From Nymphaea colorata (lineage: Eukaryota > Streptophyta > Magnoliopsida > Nymphaeales > Nymphaeaceae), in NCBI RefSeq assembly GCF_008831285.2, contig NC_045143.1, positions 24,370,302 to 24,434,301 on the forward strand: 64,000 nucleotides of DNA, written 5' to 3'. The notes under the pieces were generated by a model. That model was not told the origin of the DNA. It did no database searches and saw only the letters and a program-made list of their open reading frames with translations. This document shows positions 32,162-37,980 of the stretch, piece after piece. The stretch's first letter is position 1; every line of letters begins with the position of its first letter. The translations under genes were made by a program, and so were the position numbers.

Positions 32162-32600
32162 TAAACCCTGCCATATCATCATACACATCTTTTAATATTG
32201 ATGTGGTAATTAAGTTACCTGTGAACTTTTTTGGTTCCTCTCCTCAAGTTATACCAAATGATTTTGGTTGCCAATGTGCTTCACAAAACTCAAGCTGGGT
32301 AAAGATATTCTGGTCATTTTCTGCTTATTTTTGTCCTAAAAGATTGATATTTGAGCTTTTATATAATTACCCAATAGGGAACATTGGTCCTCCATTCTTG
32401 TTTGCTGATCACTGGGATGTGCAGGGGAGAGCTGGTCGCATGCATGCACAAATCGAGTTATCTTGTATTGGAGTGGAAATGACCGGTTTGCCTCCATTGA
32501 CAAGTCATCATCTTTACCCGCTGCTTCAGCACCATATTCTGTCACAAGCTTGGGAATCCGAAATGCTGCTACCCCATGCAAAAGAATCCGGATACAGTAG
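8275..32600 (+). CDS. RAD51C: RAD51C homologous-recombination ATPase, C-terminal two thirds
   Basis: RAD51C is a RAD51-like DNA-dependent ATPase. In the family it forms paralogue complexes with RAD51B/RAD51D/XRCC2 or with XRCC3 and promotes strand-exchange repair and meiotic recombination in the nucleus. Exons seen: 8275-8308, 8386-8456, 8533-8759, 10959-11090, 14641-14707, 32425-32600. They splice in phase to 235 residues: Walker [10 protein letters not shown], then [31 protein letters not shown], Walker B IVIIDS with [13 protein letters not shown], and finally [15 protein letters not shown]. All junctions are GT/AG and there is no internal stop. The start of the frame is 1 nt into a glycine codon, so an upstream exon with about 125 residues is missing from the window. 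Introns are 77, 76, 2199, 3550 and 17,717 bp; the last is full of retrotransposons. It looks functional by sequence, but whether the 17.7-kb intron is spliced is not shown. Confidence 0.92.
8386..8456 (+). CDS. RAD51C: RAD51C exon ([10 protein letters not shown])
   Basis: A 71-nt exon between TTTGCAG and G|GTACTT. It codes [20 protein letters not shown] plus IYI, a stretch highly typical of plant RAD51C. It ends one base into the aspartate codon. Confidence 0.9.
8533..8759 (+). CDS. RAD51C: RAD51C exon ([10 protein letters not shown])
   Basis: A 227-nt exon coding [19 protein letters not shown] and on to [20 protein letters not shown]. The acceptor is CCTGACAG and the donor AAT|GTGAGT. The first aspartate is shared with the previous exon. 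Confidence 0.92.
8760..10958 (+). other. RAD51C intron with MITE and (AT)n tract
   Basis: This 2199-bp intron has no gene. From about 8851 on, it is present a second time at 33266 onward. It carries an (AT)n run at 9974-10024, a 63-bp near-duplicate CTTTCTCTCTCTTT...GTTGG pair at about 10060-10190, and a MITE-like inverted-repeat element at 10165-10360. Confidence 0.6.
10165..10360. mobile_element. MITE-like element with imperfect inverted termini
   Basis: The left end ATGTTGCCATTTGCCGGATG matches the reverse complement of the right end ATGCTGCTATGTGCCGGATA, and similarity continues to GGTTAAAA (about 40 bp in all). The interior repeats GCAATGATTTATGGT-like text. A decayed copy lies in the duplicate at about 34530-34745, so it predates the duplication, and a relative is in the APUM23 intron at about 51905-52075. 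No coding capacity; superfamily unclear. Confidence 0.55.
10959..11090 (+). CDS. RAD51C: RAD51C exon with Walker B motif
   Basis: A 132-nt, 44-codon exon from ATTATTCAG to GCG|GTAAGC. It codes [20 protein letters not shown] and [23 protein letters not shown] is the Walker B strand. A broken copy of this exon lies at 35273-35390. Confidence 0.92.
11700..13211. other. RAD51C intron sequence, microsatellite, no gene
   Basis: A (TA)n run occupies 11777-11829. The rest is AT-rich with no reading frame or domain I recognise. The phrase GGGGCTGTTTGAATGTG near 11,970 is reminiscent of MITE ends, but I cannot pair it with an opposite end. Confidence 0.4.
13212..13679. mobile_element. non-autonomous hAT element with perfect 8-bp TSD
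   Basis: The element is flanked by GTTTTAAA on both sides (13204-13211 and 13680-13687). Its ends are CTAAGTCACATGGGTAC on the left and, reverse-complemented, ATATGTCACATAGGTATGGG on the right, with subterminal GTACCCG repeats. The same end style (CTATGTCACACGG plus GGTACGGG repeats) marks the intact hAT at 43013-46465. There is no transposase inside, only an (AT)n run at 13559-13592. It lies in the 3550-bp RAD51C intron. Confidence 0.8.
13680..14640. other. RAD51C intron sequence with GGATCTGA-type repeats
   Basis: No gene is seen. The part at about 14289-14580 is a degenerate repeat of TTGGATC and GATCTGAATT motifs and ends AATCCATTGACATCCCT, which resembles the end of a known style of plant hAT MITE. 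A similar end, GGATGTCAGTGGATCAAA, is at about 36497. The last bases TTGTTTGACAG form a splice acceptor. Confidence 0.4.
14641..14707 (+). CDS. RAD51C: RAD51C exon (LNQVTSKF)
   Basis: A 67-nt exon coding [20 protein letters not shown] plus AL and the first base of a glycine codon. The acceptor is GTTTGACAG and the donor TTAG|GTAATT. The split glycine is completed by the exon 17.7 kb downstream. Confidence 0.9.
14708..15038. other. start of the 17.7-kb RAD51C intron, nothing recognised
   Basis: AT-rich sequence without any recognised gene or element. Confidence 0.4.
15039..15480 (-). mobile_element. 3' remnant of a Copia element with LTR
   Basis: On the minus strand, 15480 down to 15253 reads as a broken RNase H tail ([23 protein letters not shown], then ...SSLK) followed by the purine tract CTTGAAGGGGAG. 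From 15252 (TGTCACGAG) to 15039 (CAATGACA) the sequence has LTR-like ends. This is a 3' end only; the rest of the element is not seen upstream of it. Boundaries of the LTR are tentative. Confidence 0.6.
15505..16330 (+). repeat. two tandem copies of a ~410-bp non-coding repeat
   Basis: Unit 1 (about 15505-15905) and unit 2 (about 15906-16330) share long stretches such as GACCCACATCAT, AGTGACTTGTGAACCTGTA, GCAAAGCAAGCAACTAGGCT and TTTGAATGCAAGATTTAT. A third, more decayed unit lies at 31555-32125 near the other end of the same intron. No coding capacity. They may derive from untranslated parts of a retroelement. Confidence 0.7.
16431..16599 (+). repeat. possible Copia 3' LTR with polypurine tract
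   Basis: TTTGAGAGGGAG at about 16437-16448 looks like a polypurine tract. It is followed by TGTTAAGAAAGTAGG and ends at about GTAATGTCAACA, LTR-like ends. The coding part upstream is not recognisable, so the call rests only on this arrangement. Confidence 0.4.
16660..16835. repeat. purine-rich repeat shared with 31283-31450
   Basis: The block TTAAGGTAGGAGAAAAT...AAGAGAGAAG...GGATCATCAAATCC is matched by 31283-31450 in the same orientation. On the minus strand it looks like a pyrimidine-rich LTR or leader end. The two copies flank the retrotransposon nest. Confidence 0.5.
16840..18402 (+). pseudogene. Copia pre-integrase to integrase fragment, decayed
   Basis: The fragment codes, in changing frames, for the Gag-pre-integrase and integrase zinc region (WHSRLGHC ... 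MCSSC), part of the integrase core ([18 protein letters not shown]), then [20 protein letters not shown] and the linker [14 protein letters not shown]. It ends in the linker before RT ([11 protein letters not shown], then [18 protein letters not shown]). Stops occur at about 17249, 17386, 17630, 17960 and 18305. The wording is close to element M2 at 57320-58850, so it belongs to that group. At 18402 it joins abruptly to minus-strand Gag sequence of family C. Confidence 0.8.
18403..18562 (-). pseudogene. Gag N-terminus of Copia C2, truncated
   Basis: Minus-strand frame starting [17 protein letters not shown] at 18562 and continuing [19 protein letters not shown] and [11 protein letters not shown], where it stops at the junction with the plus-strand integrase fragment. 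It matches the Gag start of C3 (41328 downward). Only about 53 residues remain. Confidence 0.8.
18563..19302 (-). other. leader and primer-binding site of Copia C2
   Basis: An untranslated leader with an (AT)n run at 18606-18646. At its 5' end, 19285-19302 on the minus strand reads TGGTATCAGAGCTACGG, the initiator-tRNA-Met type primer site, immediately next to the LTR end CTGCAACA. Confidence 0.75.
19303..19410 (-). repeat. 5' LTR of Copia C2, 3' half (split by Y)
   Basis: This half of the LTR ends CTGCAACA next to the primer site. Its other half is 24763-24876. The break is at AGGGT, which is duplicated on both sides of the inserted Copia Y. Rejoined by eye, the LTR would be about 220 bp, close to the 234 bp of the C3 LTR, and the order of shared motifs agrees. 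Confidence 0.85.
19411..19659 (+). repeat. 5' LTR of Copia Y
   Basis: Runs from TGTTGATAGATTG to CGTATTTCTACA. As the 5' LTR it should hold the element's promoter; I do not see a certain TATA box. It contains CGGGTCCGGATCC and a GAGAGAGAGAG run. It is directly followed by TGGTATCAGAGCC. Confidence 0.95.
19660..20188 (+). other. primer-binding site and GC-rich leader of Copia Y
   Basis: TGGTATCAGAGCC at 19660 is the initiator-tRNA-Met type primer site. The leader from about 19790 to 20110 is strikingly GC-rich and built of about seven imperfect units around TTCCGCCCAGCGYCG. One frame stays open across the leader (19622-20149) but has no ATG, so I do not call it a gene. It may be structured RNA used for packaging or translation control, which is inference. 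Confidence 0.75.
20189..24514 (+). CDS. Copia Gag-Pol polyprotein, intact
   Basis: One frame of 1441 residues with no stop or shift. The frame is open back to 20150, but the first ATG is at 20189 ([15 protein letters not shown]). Order of parts: Gag with [13 protein letters not shown]; zinc knuckle [14 protein letters not shown] at residues 256-269; protease with [11 protein letters not shown], catalytic Asp 352; integrase zinc region from [10 protein letters not shown] (His 489) and core D548, D611, E647; reverse transcriptase with YVDD at 1118-1121; RNase H with SDADWAG (Asp 1284) and SSAEAEYRA (Glu 1325). The order protease-integrase-RT-RNase H defines Ty1/Copia. The stop lies within the first bases of the 3' LTR. 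It makes the capsid and enzymes for cytoplasmic reverse transcription and nuclear integration. Confidence 0.95.
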   Translation: MAASSSSTVNTNPTEIGAFRTENVPMQDITLRLTKDNYFSWSPAMTMGIAGRGRMAYIDGSNPEPARTSDVWHTWFLEDNQVKTWIVNSVSADIQPLILRKKTARDMWVVLEQMYGQKKTAIRTYQVMKTVYGIRQGTSSVAEYYGALKAKWEELDYHSDIPWHCPHDQALYVAHEWENRVFLFLAGLNDEFEGVRSQILNSGEVSSIEDVYSCVEAEEQRRLVTKEGKRELVPYNERSALVSRGPGGPSRSLRRCTHCKKTGHTVDYCWDLHPEKKGNRGRSLTGRTPVSEVQASSGEKVSISADQLRELRAYLGRLDVNKTETSEGTTANHALAAIGNQGNSSVGEWIVDSGATHHMTGNPKLFHEYKLSSGRERVSLADGSSTCVAGEGTLSLLDKFHVQGALHVPQFPLNLLSVSRLTKELNCELIFSADRCVLQDLVTGKRIGIGLASDGLYHLPIRVATALLTAIRKTDKRREDCLQSFMYWHERFGHLPFGILKHLFPDLCSSFDVSSISCDVCQFAKHVRASYPLSSSCANEAFSLIHSDVWGPSGIHTRQGFQYFITFIDDFSRATFIYLLKDRSEVPRIIETFILLVHTQYGANVKTFRSDNAREYMCRPVEEFLRQRGIVHETSCSYTPPQNGVAERKNRQLLNVTRALLFQRNLPKHYWGDAVLTSAYLINRMPSRVLNGRTPHSLLPGSRPPFPLPPRVFGCVCFIHDHSPNVKKLDPRSIKGVFVGYSPTQKGYKCIDPITGRAYVTRDVTFLEHASYFGVNPLQGEQSVGREEYSQRQELQFIDFLDYKKTESLNTVDVPENEERGDNSIEKEGPQLFGQFYSRRGTRTEVMTCDARSTSNPNATPSLDEPSPTEETVETHDEVEKKNDDLPIALRKGVRSCTQHPIGNFVSYSRLGKDYKCFVSTLSLAVIPRTVAEAQSDSKWADAMKEEIDALRRNLTWEVVKIPEAAHLVGSKWVYTIKYKPDGSVERYKARLVAKGFSQKYGIDYLETFAPVAKMKTVRVVISLAVMKEWKMYQLDVKNAFLNGDLEEEVYMHMPPGYEEPEMCCKLKKALYGLKQSPRAWFERLRRVMIRHGYKQGNGDHTLFVKKKESKVTLLLVYVDDMIVTGDDEEEIIKLKGLLATEFDLKDLGKLRYFLGMEVARSSTGLVLNQRKYTLDLLEETGKLGCRPTPTPFDTGHKLSLRDGEPLCEEDKGRYQRLVGKLIYLTLTRPDITFVVNVLSQFMHAPTDAHLKAVDRVLCYLKKNPGKGLLYVKQETVEIEGYSDADWAGCGDTRRSTTGYCVYLGGNLVVWRSKRQDVCSRSSAEAEYRAVAMGVSELLWLKILLTDIGIEIEGPMKMYCDNKSAINLANNPVLHDRTKHVEIDRHFIRERIDAKELILPYMKSEDQTADVLTKALPSASFERNVSKLGMFDMYAQLEGEC
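24509..24757 (+). repeat. 3' LTR of Copia Y
   Basis: Same sequence as the 5' LTR. It is preceded by the polypurine tract TTGAGGGGGAG. The polyprotein stop codon TGA overlaps its first bases. The flanking AGGGT follows at 24758. Confidence 0.95.
24763..24876 (-). repeat. 5' LTR of Copia C2, 5' half (split by Y)
   Basis: On the minus strand it starts TGTTGAACAAGAAAAG at 24876 and has AATATTAAAGAGTTATAAGA, as in the LTRs of C1 and C3. Its outer end lies inside the RNase H frame of Copia A, so C2 inserted into A. Confidence 0.85.
24877..28947 (-). pseudogene. Copia A Gag-Pol, nearly complete but broken
   Basis: Minus-strand coding region starting [17 protein letters not shown] at 28947. Gag runs to 28549, has a stop just after, continues 28533-28189 (zinc knuckle [14 protein letters not shown] at about 28115-28160 in another frame). 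From 28110 to 26761 come protease ([13 protein letters not shown]), integrase zinc region and core ([27 protein letters not shown]). From 26740 come the linker, RT ([21 protein letters not shown]) and RNase H ([20 protein letters not shown]). Frame breaks lie near 28550, 28190, 26750, 26200 and 25560. RNase H is cut at HIEVDCHY by the LTR of C2, so the tail and 3' LTR are lost here. Not functional. Confidence 0.9.
28948..29687 (-). other. leader and primer-binding site of Copia A
   Basis: Untranslated leader with several near-repeats of CAGATCTGA and CAACAGAATCAGATCT at about 29270-29470. At its 5' end the minus strand reads TGGTATCAGAGCATCGG (29671-29687), the usual Copia primer site. Confidence 0.75.
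29688..29836 (-). repeat. 5' LTR of Copia A
   Basis: On the minus strand, TGTTGGACTCTTTATG at 29836 to CTACGCAACA at 29688, next to the primer site. About 149 bp, shorter than the family C LTRs and different from them in sequence. The 3' LTR is not in the window. Confidence 0.75.
29937..30551 (-). pseudogene. Ty3/Gypsy Gag remnant
   Basis: Minus-strand frames from an ATG at 30551 ([20 protein letters not shown]) through a coiled-coil-like stretch to [26 protein letters not shown] and [10 protein letters not shown], the typical start of a Gypsy-type Gag. The frame changes at the poly-C tract near 30270 and again near 30430. It abuts the LTR of Copia A. No protease, RT or integrase follows. 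Confidence 0.7.
30552..30820 (-). repeat. possible primer site and LTR of the Gypsy remnant
   Basis: The minus strand reads TGGTATCAGAGCAGG at 30568-30554, a primer-binding site, right before the Gag ATG. Sequence from 30820 (TGTTAATCATGGG) to 30577 (GGCCGACA) could be its LTR. No second copy is at hand, so the ends are a guess. Confidence 0.4.
30821..31282. other. intron sequence, nothing recognised
   Basis: The minus strand keeps a 70-codon open frame at 30827-31039, but I recognise no domain in it. The plus strand has nothing convincing. Confidence 0.35.
31283..31450. repeat. purine-rich repeat, partner of 16660-16835
   Basis: Homologous to 16660-16835 in the same orientation (TAGGAGAAAAT, AAGAGAGAAGG, ATCATCAAATCC). 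It includes an (AG)n run at about 31378-31396 and ends with GAGATTAGGGTTAAG, LTR-like wording if read from the minus strand. Confidence 0.5.
31555..32125 (+). repeat. third copy of the ~410-bp repeat, interrupted
   Basis: Matches the tandem units at 15505-16330 (AATGCCATAACC, AGTGACTCGTGAACCTGTTATAAAAGC, GCAACAAGG.TTCCTAAAAACAATA, CTCTTTGAATGC, TACCCTCAAACAAAACATG). It is broken by a short inverted-repeat element at 31689-31992. A (TG)n run (32130-32160) follows. Confidence 0.65.
31689..31992. mobile_element. MITE-like element with 18-bp perfect inverted ends
   Basis: TGTCACAAAAAACGTGTA at the left end is the exact reverse complement of the right end. The interior is AT-rich, with TACG and CGTTTTTT motifs and no coding. 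I cannot find a matching target duplication. Similar text occurs in the AT-rich repeats at 61325-61565 and 62505-62885. Confidence 0.65.
32425..32600 (+). CDS. RAD51C: RAD51C last exon with stop codon
   Basis: A 176-nt exon after the acceptor GGGATGTGCAG. Its first two bases complete the glycine split from the exon ending at 14707. It then codes [20 protein letters not shown], a stretch with [11 protein letters not shown], and [10 protein letters not shown], ending CKRIRIQ and TAG at 32598-32600. This is the conserved C-terminal part of RAD51C (family wording [13 protein letters not shown] and VTS.GIRN). A longer open frame on the same strand (32128-32676) overlaps it but is in another frame. 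Confidence 0.92.
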
Positions 32601-33265
32601 GTACTACTTGAGAAAAAAAACCAAGCTGTCATACCATGTAGGTTCTGCTAATATATTAAGGTTGAAAATTTGTTAGTCAACAATTTTGGGCTACATTTAA
32701 CCTCGTCTCAATTTTGAATTAGTAAAATGCACTTGTAGGGAAAGAATTGCCAATGTGTCATGACCGATCTTGTATAAATTTGAATTTGTGTATTCAATTT
32801 TGGGATGGATCCTGTTTCTTTTGTTTTGTCTGTTTGTATAAGACAGTTGAAAATTGACACATGATGTTTGTCTTAGCATATCAGAGAGCAACAAGGTTCA
32901 TATCCTATTGCTATTTGTCTTTCTTGGTAATTATATTCAGTTGCCGATAACAAACTTGAATATCTTTCAAATTTTATGGAATTCATCTGCTTTCAATTCA
33001 TCAACTGCTGAGCAAGTTATATATGAGAAATTACTGCAGATAACAGAGTGACCACATCTTGACACCCTTTGCAAGCTGATGTCCTTTGGCAACTTCATCC
33101 TGGATCAGAAGCACAATATTTTGTGGAACAACAGTTTGATAATTCATGGAAACAGTTTGCCTTTTTACTGAATACGGATCAGATCCAAGAGTCTCAGGCA
33201 AAAGATGGCTGAAGACATCTTGTTGAAGTTGTTTCATTGCAGATGAACGGATTCAAAAGATGTGG
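32601..33265 (+). other. sequence 3' of RAD51C, no gene seen
   Basis: Presumed 3' untranslated region and spacer. I do not see a textbook AATAAA signal close to the stop codon, and no domain is recognised. Confidence 0.4.
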
Positions 33266-35272
33266 ATACATGTCTTCGTTTGTTTGTTTTAGGACAATGG
33301 AATTCAAAGCTGAAGATCTGATGGCAAACAAGGTGTCACTCTGGAGAAATTACAGGAGAGATCAGGAGAATGAGGAAAGGATGAATAAGGAAGAGGGGGA
33401 ATGAAGAGAGATTAATAACCAGAAAATAAAAAAGGCTGAGTTGAGGCATTTTGGTGGACCCTTGGATTATGGAAGAGGAGTCAATGAGGGTGGGTGGATA
33501 AAGGTCAGACCGGAAGCAATCTGCTGATTAGCTTTGTGATTGTCAAAAGAAGCACATGGCAATATGGAGTAAAGGAAAAAGAAGGATTGAGGGTGGCGGG
33601 AGGGAGAAAGAGAGACCTAGAATCAAAACTTCACAAACTCTATCTAACCTGTTTTCACTATTTTCTACTTTTATATGTGTAGTCCTTAACTTGTGTATAT
33701 TCTATCAACCAGTTTTCAACCATTGGGTGATGGAAGCTGGGTGAATGATCAACTTTCAAAAGAAAAAGCTTCCTCTTTTTTGTGGTTTTTTTTTTTTTTA
33801 TGAATTGACCAACTTGTTTTTCTTTTTTGGCAACACATCAACTACACATCTCTCTTCCTCCAAGAGCTGAAGGGTGGTTAGTGTGCTGTCAATAAAAAAG
33901 GGACAACCTACCTACACTACATATATTGTATTAAGTACCCAATTGTGTTAATTGTATTGATCACTTTTCAGTCCTTGAAGGAAGAAAGATGTGGCTTGTT
34001 ATGCAGCAAAACAAGAAGGACAAGATGTTGGGTAATTTTATAAATGGATAACAATACCCTAGATAGAAAGAAGAATTCCTTTTCTCTTAAAAAGTTGAAG
34101 CCAGGCATCTTGTTATCCAATGATTGACAGGTGATTGACCCATTAGGCACATTCAAAAAGTTGACACAATCTATGGTTTATACATTTGTATAGATTTCGT
34201 CCACTATTAAATGGTATCCAACCCTTAACTGTTAGATGAGTGAGATGTGTGCATGAGATGAGCTCATAAAATAAAAATTTTCTCCTTTTTTTAAAGGTAA
34301 TTTTGTCATTTTAAATGAAAATAACCTTTGACTTTTTTTTGTTAAGGACATTCAAGCCATAAATTCTCCTTATACAACGACTTAAAGTTTGACACTAATA
34401 ATATATATATATATATATATAAAAACTAAATCTTGACAGCCAATTATTATTAGAACTCAAACAACCCTTTCTTCTCTCTTTGAGTGCTGATCCCTTTGAG
34501 TGCTGAACAAGGAATTCAATGTTGGCGTTCACAAGAGGGCTTTGCTCGTGACGTGACATTCGCTGGATGTTATTGGATGGTTAAAATTTAAAATTTTTGT
34601 TTCTAAAAACCAATCATTAAATTGACATTAGTCATGGTTTATGGTACTGCAATGGTTTATGATGACTTTAGCAACGATTTATGGTGTTTTTAGCGTTGAA
34701 TTTTTAAAGCCATATGGAAACTGTCCGGCACATGACAGCATTATATATAGACTCCATCCGTAACTAAGAACCATCATTTTATTCGGTCATGTTATGCTAT
34801 TATTTGAGAGACGATGGTGGGGTTTGCCAATTGGACACTTCATTCATGTAGTGAATGGTTGCTGACAGCCTCCTATCGTAAGAGTCATCGGGCTGCTCCC
34901 AATACATGATGTGGATGATCTAGTAATTGAAAATATACGTTACATTCTTAGAAAAGAACATTGGAGAGACGGTTTCACTGTTAAGCTCTGTTTGTACATA
35001 ATTTCATGAGAAAATAATGTTAAGAATTTCATGGGTATGCATGTATAGTTTTCGCTCGTATGAATAAACATATACATGCCTGGCATAATTTTTCTCTCTT
35101 CATTCTTTATTTTTCTTGATCTCATAGCTACATATCCCGGTGCTGTAGTGTTAACAAATAATGTTACCTTTGTTATGTGCAATGTTCAAATCTCACCATT
35201 TTCTACAATTCTTTTGTTAGATGATTTGTTATTACAATTATATTATATTAATCTGGTGGGTTTGATTCTTCG

Positions 35273-35390
35273 GAGAAGAATTGTCATTATAGACAGTATC
35301 ACTTTCCACTTCTATCAGCGTAAGATTTGGTCCTTAGAACTTGAATCGTGAGCAGTATGGTTTTGAAGCTATGAAGATTGCGAACTTGCG
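35273..35390 (+). pseudogene. dead copy of RAD51C exon 10959-11090
   Basis: Still recognisable by GAATTGTCATTATAGACAG, ATCACTTTCCA and GAACTTGCG|GTAAGC. It is 118 nt against 132 in the true exon. The acceptor CAG has become CGG, and small deletions shift the frame and bring in stops. It cannot supply a functional exon. Confidence 0.85.
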
Positions 35391-35539
35391 GTAAGCTTGA
35401 GAAATATTCTGCCTATCCATTTAATGCAGTAATCATTAGCTTGTACTTGTTAGGTGATGTTAATCACAAGTAAAAATATATTGTGGAATTTCCAGTAGAT
35501 GCATAACGTCGAAATATTTCCTTATTTAATCACTTCCAG

Positions 35540-36065
35540 CTTGATGCATAGCATGACTGGACACCTCATGTATCTGGCTCTAGTTCTAAGCCTCATGTCT
35601 CACCTTCGCACTTCAATACTGACCATGAGACCTTGGCAGTGAAATTCCCTATAGGTTTGGAGCACATTTGAGATGGGGCTCCTCTGTATAGGTACTCGAG
35701 ACGGACGAAGGGGCAACCACGGCGTGCTTATAGCCCTTCATCTACTTGATCCATGTTTTGGTTTGTAATTTGGATTATATTTTGTTTTGCATCCATCTTG
35801 TATTAGATTCAGGCTTGTACATGTATTTGGATCTATCTTGTATTAGATCGTCGTTCACCCATATATAAGGTGACGAGACTCTTTTTATAGTTCAATTGAT
35901 TGTTGAAAAATGTTAAAATGCTGTCTTTATTGCTCCTTTTTTTTTTTACTTTTGAAAATTCCTTTACTTCTTTTAGTTTTTTGTCCTTCCTCGTACATAC
36001 CGCATAACAGTAGCTGATAAAACAGAAAAGGTTCTGTGTCTGCAACCTGGAGCTTGCATCACAGC
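35540..36065. repeat. insertion in duplication copy 2, LTR-like
   Basis: The stretch is absent from copy 1. It includes CATATATAAGGTGACGAG, which resembles a TATA box, and repeated CTTGTATTAGAT phrases. No coding domain is seen. A solo or partial LTR is likely but the ends are not fixed. Confidence 0.4.
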
Positions 36066-36489
36066 TGCAGAGCTTAATTCTAGTATTTGATGAATCCAAT
36101 GATTAGAGCTTAAGATGATATCCAAACCGTAAGTCAAGACTTCATGGCGAGTGAAGCATGGTTGAGGATTTGGCTGGTCTTTGTTTTTTTCTTCTACCGA
36201 AAACTGTTTGTCGATGTAGTTGAGCAAAACTCATTGTCCATCTTTACTAGAAAACAGGACAAAATTGACAATTCTTTTCAGAACACAAGGGATCAAAATG
36301 TTGAAGACGATATCTCTGACATCCATACTTAGGTCTGATCATGGAAACCTTTACTATGATGTGTTTAGTGGTTTAAAGAGAAATCGTCAAACAAAAGATC
36401 ACATGTAAATGAAGACCAGTAACTTGTATCTGTAAAGCATGTGGAAGTAACGTTAAACTGTATTACGGATGATGGAGTGTGTGTATACA

Positions 36490-36900
36490 ATTACGGATGT
36501 CAGTGGATCAAATTTACTCCATCATATCTGATTTTTTGGTATATTTTCAGATTTGAATGCAGATGAAAAAAACTCTATACAATATCTGATTCCAACTTTC
36601 AAAACCATATCCAGTTCAATCTGAATCTGACTTTTAAATCAAAATTCGGATTTGAATCTGCATCAAACTTTCAAAACCAAATCCAGTTACGATCCAAATC
36701 TGATATTCAAATTGAAATCTATTTCCAATTTGAATCCAACTTTTAAATTCAAAAATCAGATTAAAATCCGATCTGACTTGCTAATTCATTGTCCCATTTC
36801 AATCAGAATCCAAGTTTTGTATTCAAAACCTGATTTTGATTAGAAGACTTTCAAATTTGATATCCAAATCTAACTTTTAAATTACTAAACAAATTCTACC
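36490..36900. repeat. degenerate ATCTGAATT/AAATCC repeat, MITE-like
   Basis: Starts ACGGATGTCAGTGGATCAAA, then many short repeats of TTTGAATCTG, AAATCCAG and their complements. Resembles 14289-14580, whose opposite end reads AATCCATTGACATCCCT. A clear second terminus and target duplication are not found. Confidence 0.4.
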
Positions 36901-37980
36901 ACTTGACAGGTCAAGAAAGGCCCTATTAGGCAATACCTAAGACATTGTCTCTACAATAACTGCACATGCTTCACACCAAAGCATCATATATTTGGGAAAA
37001 TCATCCCATGACCGAAATATGAAAATCATATGCCCCAATGACACGATCTAGTCCAAGGATACTTTAACCATCTAAAAATAACTTGTCATTGTTCTATTGA
37101 AGACTGACTAGCGAGATAATCCAAGCCAACAAGAACGTTAATTACCAATGGTTTTCTTTTCTTTAAACGCCCAAAGCATAAAGGCGAGCCACCCCATAGA
37201 CTTCCTATAAGTTTCCATTAAATGAATATCTAGCCATCTGCAAAAAACTATATAGTCTGAAGCCTTTGGTGCCTCAATTCATGGACTTCAGAATCACAAC
37301 ATTCATTGAGTCTTCAGTCACTTGAGGTTGTCAAAAAAAACTTGATTGAATCTCTCTGGAAGAACTTAAGATTGATATAAGACAAATTTCATAATCAGTT
37401 ATAAGTTTGTAACTATGAGTATGACCCCTTGCAAAAGTGGGATCTTTAAAAAAAAAATTGCATAACAAACACATATAAACCAGAATATCTCAGTAAAAGC
37501 AACCTTTAACAAATGAACTATAACCTTTAACAAATGAACTATCTAAATGCAACAGGATCAGCATTTCAATTACAAACAGCATAAGGTATTACCAACCAAG
37601 GCTCAGTTGGTGTATTACAGCATTGTCTATCAGATCCAATGATGTGAGGATTTAGTATTCATTCTGATTTCTGCAGATTCAATCTAACACATCAGTAGCT
37701 TTCCAAGGCATGCATGGAAGATGGATAGATTCAAACTAAAGTAAACACCACATTTTAGTTTAATTGACAGTAACTTTGACAAATTCATACTGCTGTCACA
37801 AGTTTGCCTTGTTTCCCCAAAAAACACATTAAAAACAGTAAAAATAAGAAGAACAAATTACAGAAAAAATGCTTAACATTTGGGAAATAACAAATTACAG
37901 TTCAACTTGTAAAAGATAACTAATAAGCATTCAACTTTTGAGAGAACTTCACAATGAGTTGTCTGCCAAAACAAAACATA
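36901..37980. other. intergenic, nothing recognised
   Basis: AT-rich, no domain on either strand. A short tandem repeat, AACCTTTAACAAATGAACTAT, occurs twice at about 37500-37542. Confidence 0.4.

Larger units (their letters stand above)
33266..36490 (+). repeat. segmental duplication, copy 2 (outside RAD51C)
   Basis: A diverged second copy of 8851-11700 in the same orientation. It starts at TACATGTCTTCGTTTG and TTTTAGGACAATGG. It contains decayed versions of the intron text, the MITE (about 34530-34745), an (AT)n run (34400-34421) and the exon. It is interrupted by about 530 bp of foreign sequence at 35540-36065. It lies 0.7 kb after the RAD51C stop. Confidence 0.8.

Noticed and set aside
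32128-32676. 182-codon open frame overlapping the last RAD51C exon
   Set aside because: It is in a different frame from the conserved [14 protein letters not shown] coding and starts in a GT microsatellite; its product has no recognisable domain.
35273-35390. Second RAD51C gene
   Set aside because: Only one exon is repeated, with a lost acceptor and frameshifts, and no other exons are nearby; it is a duplicated fragment.
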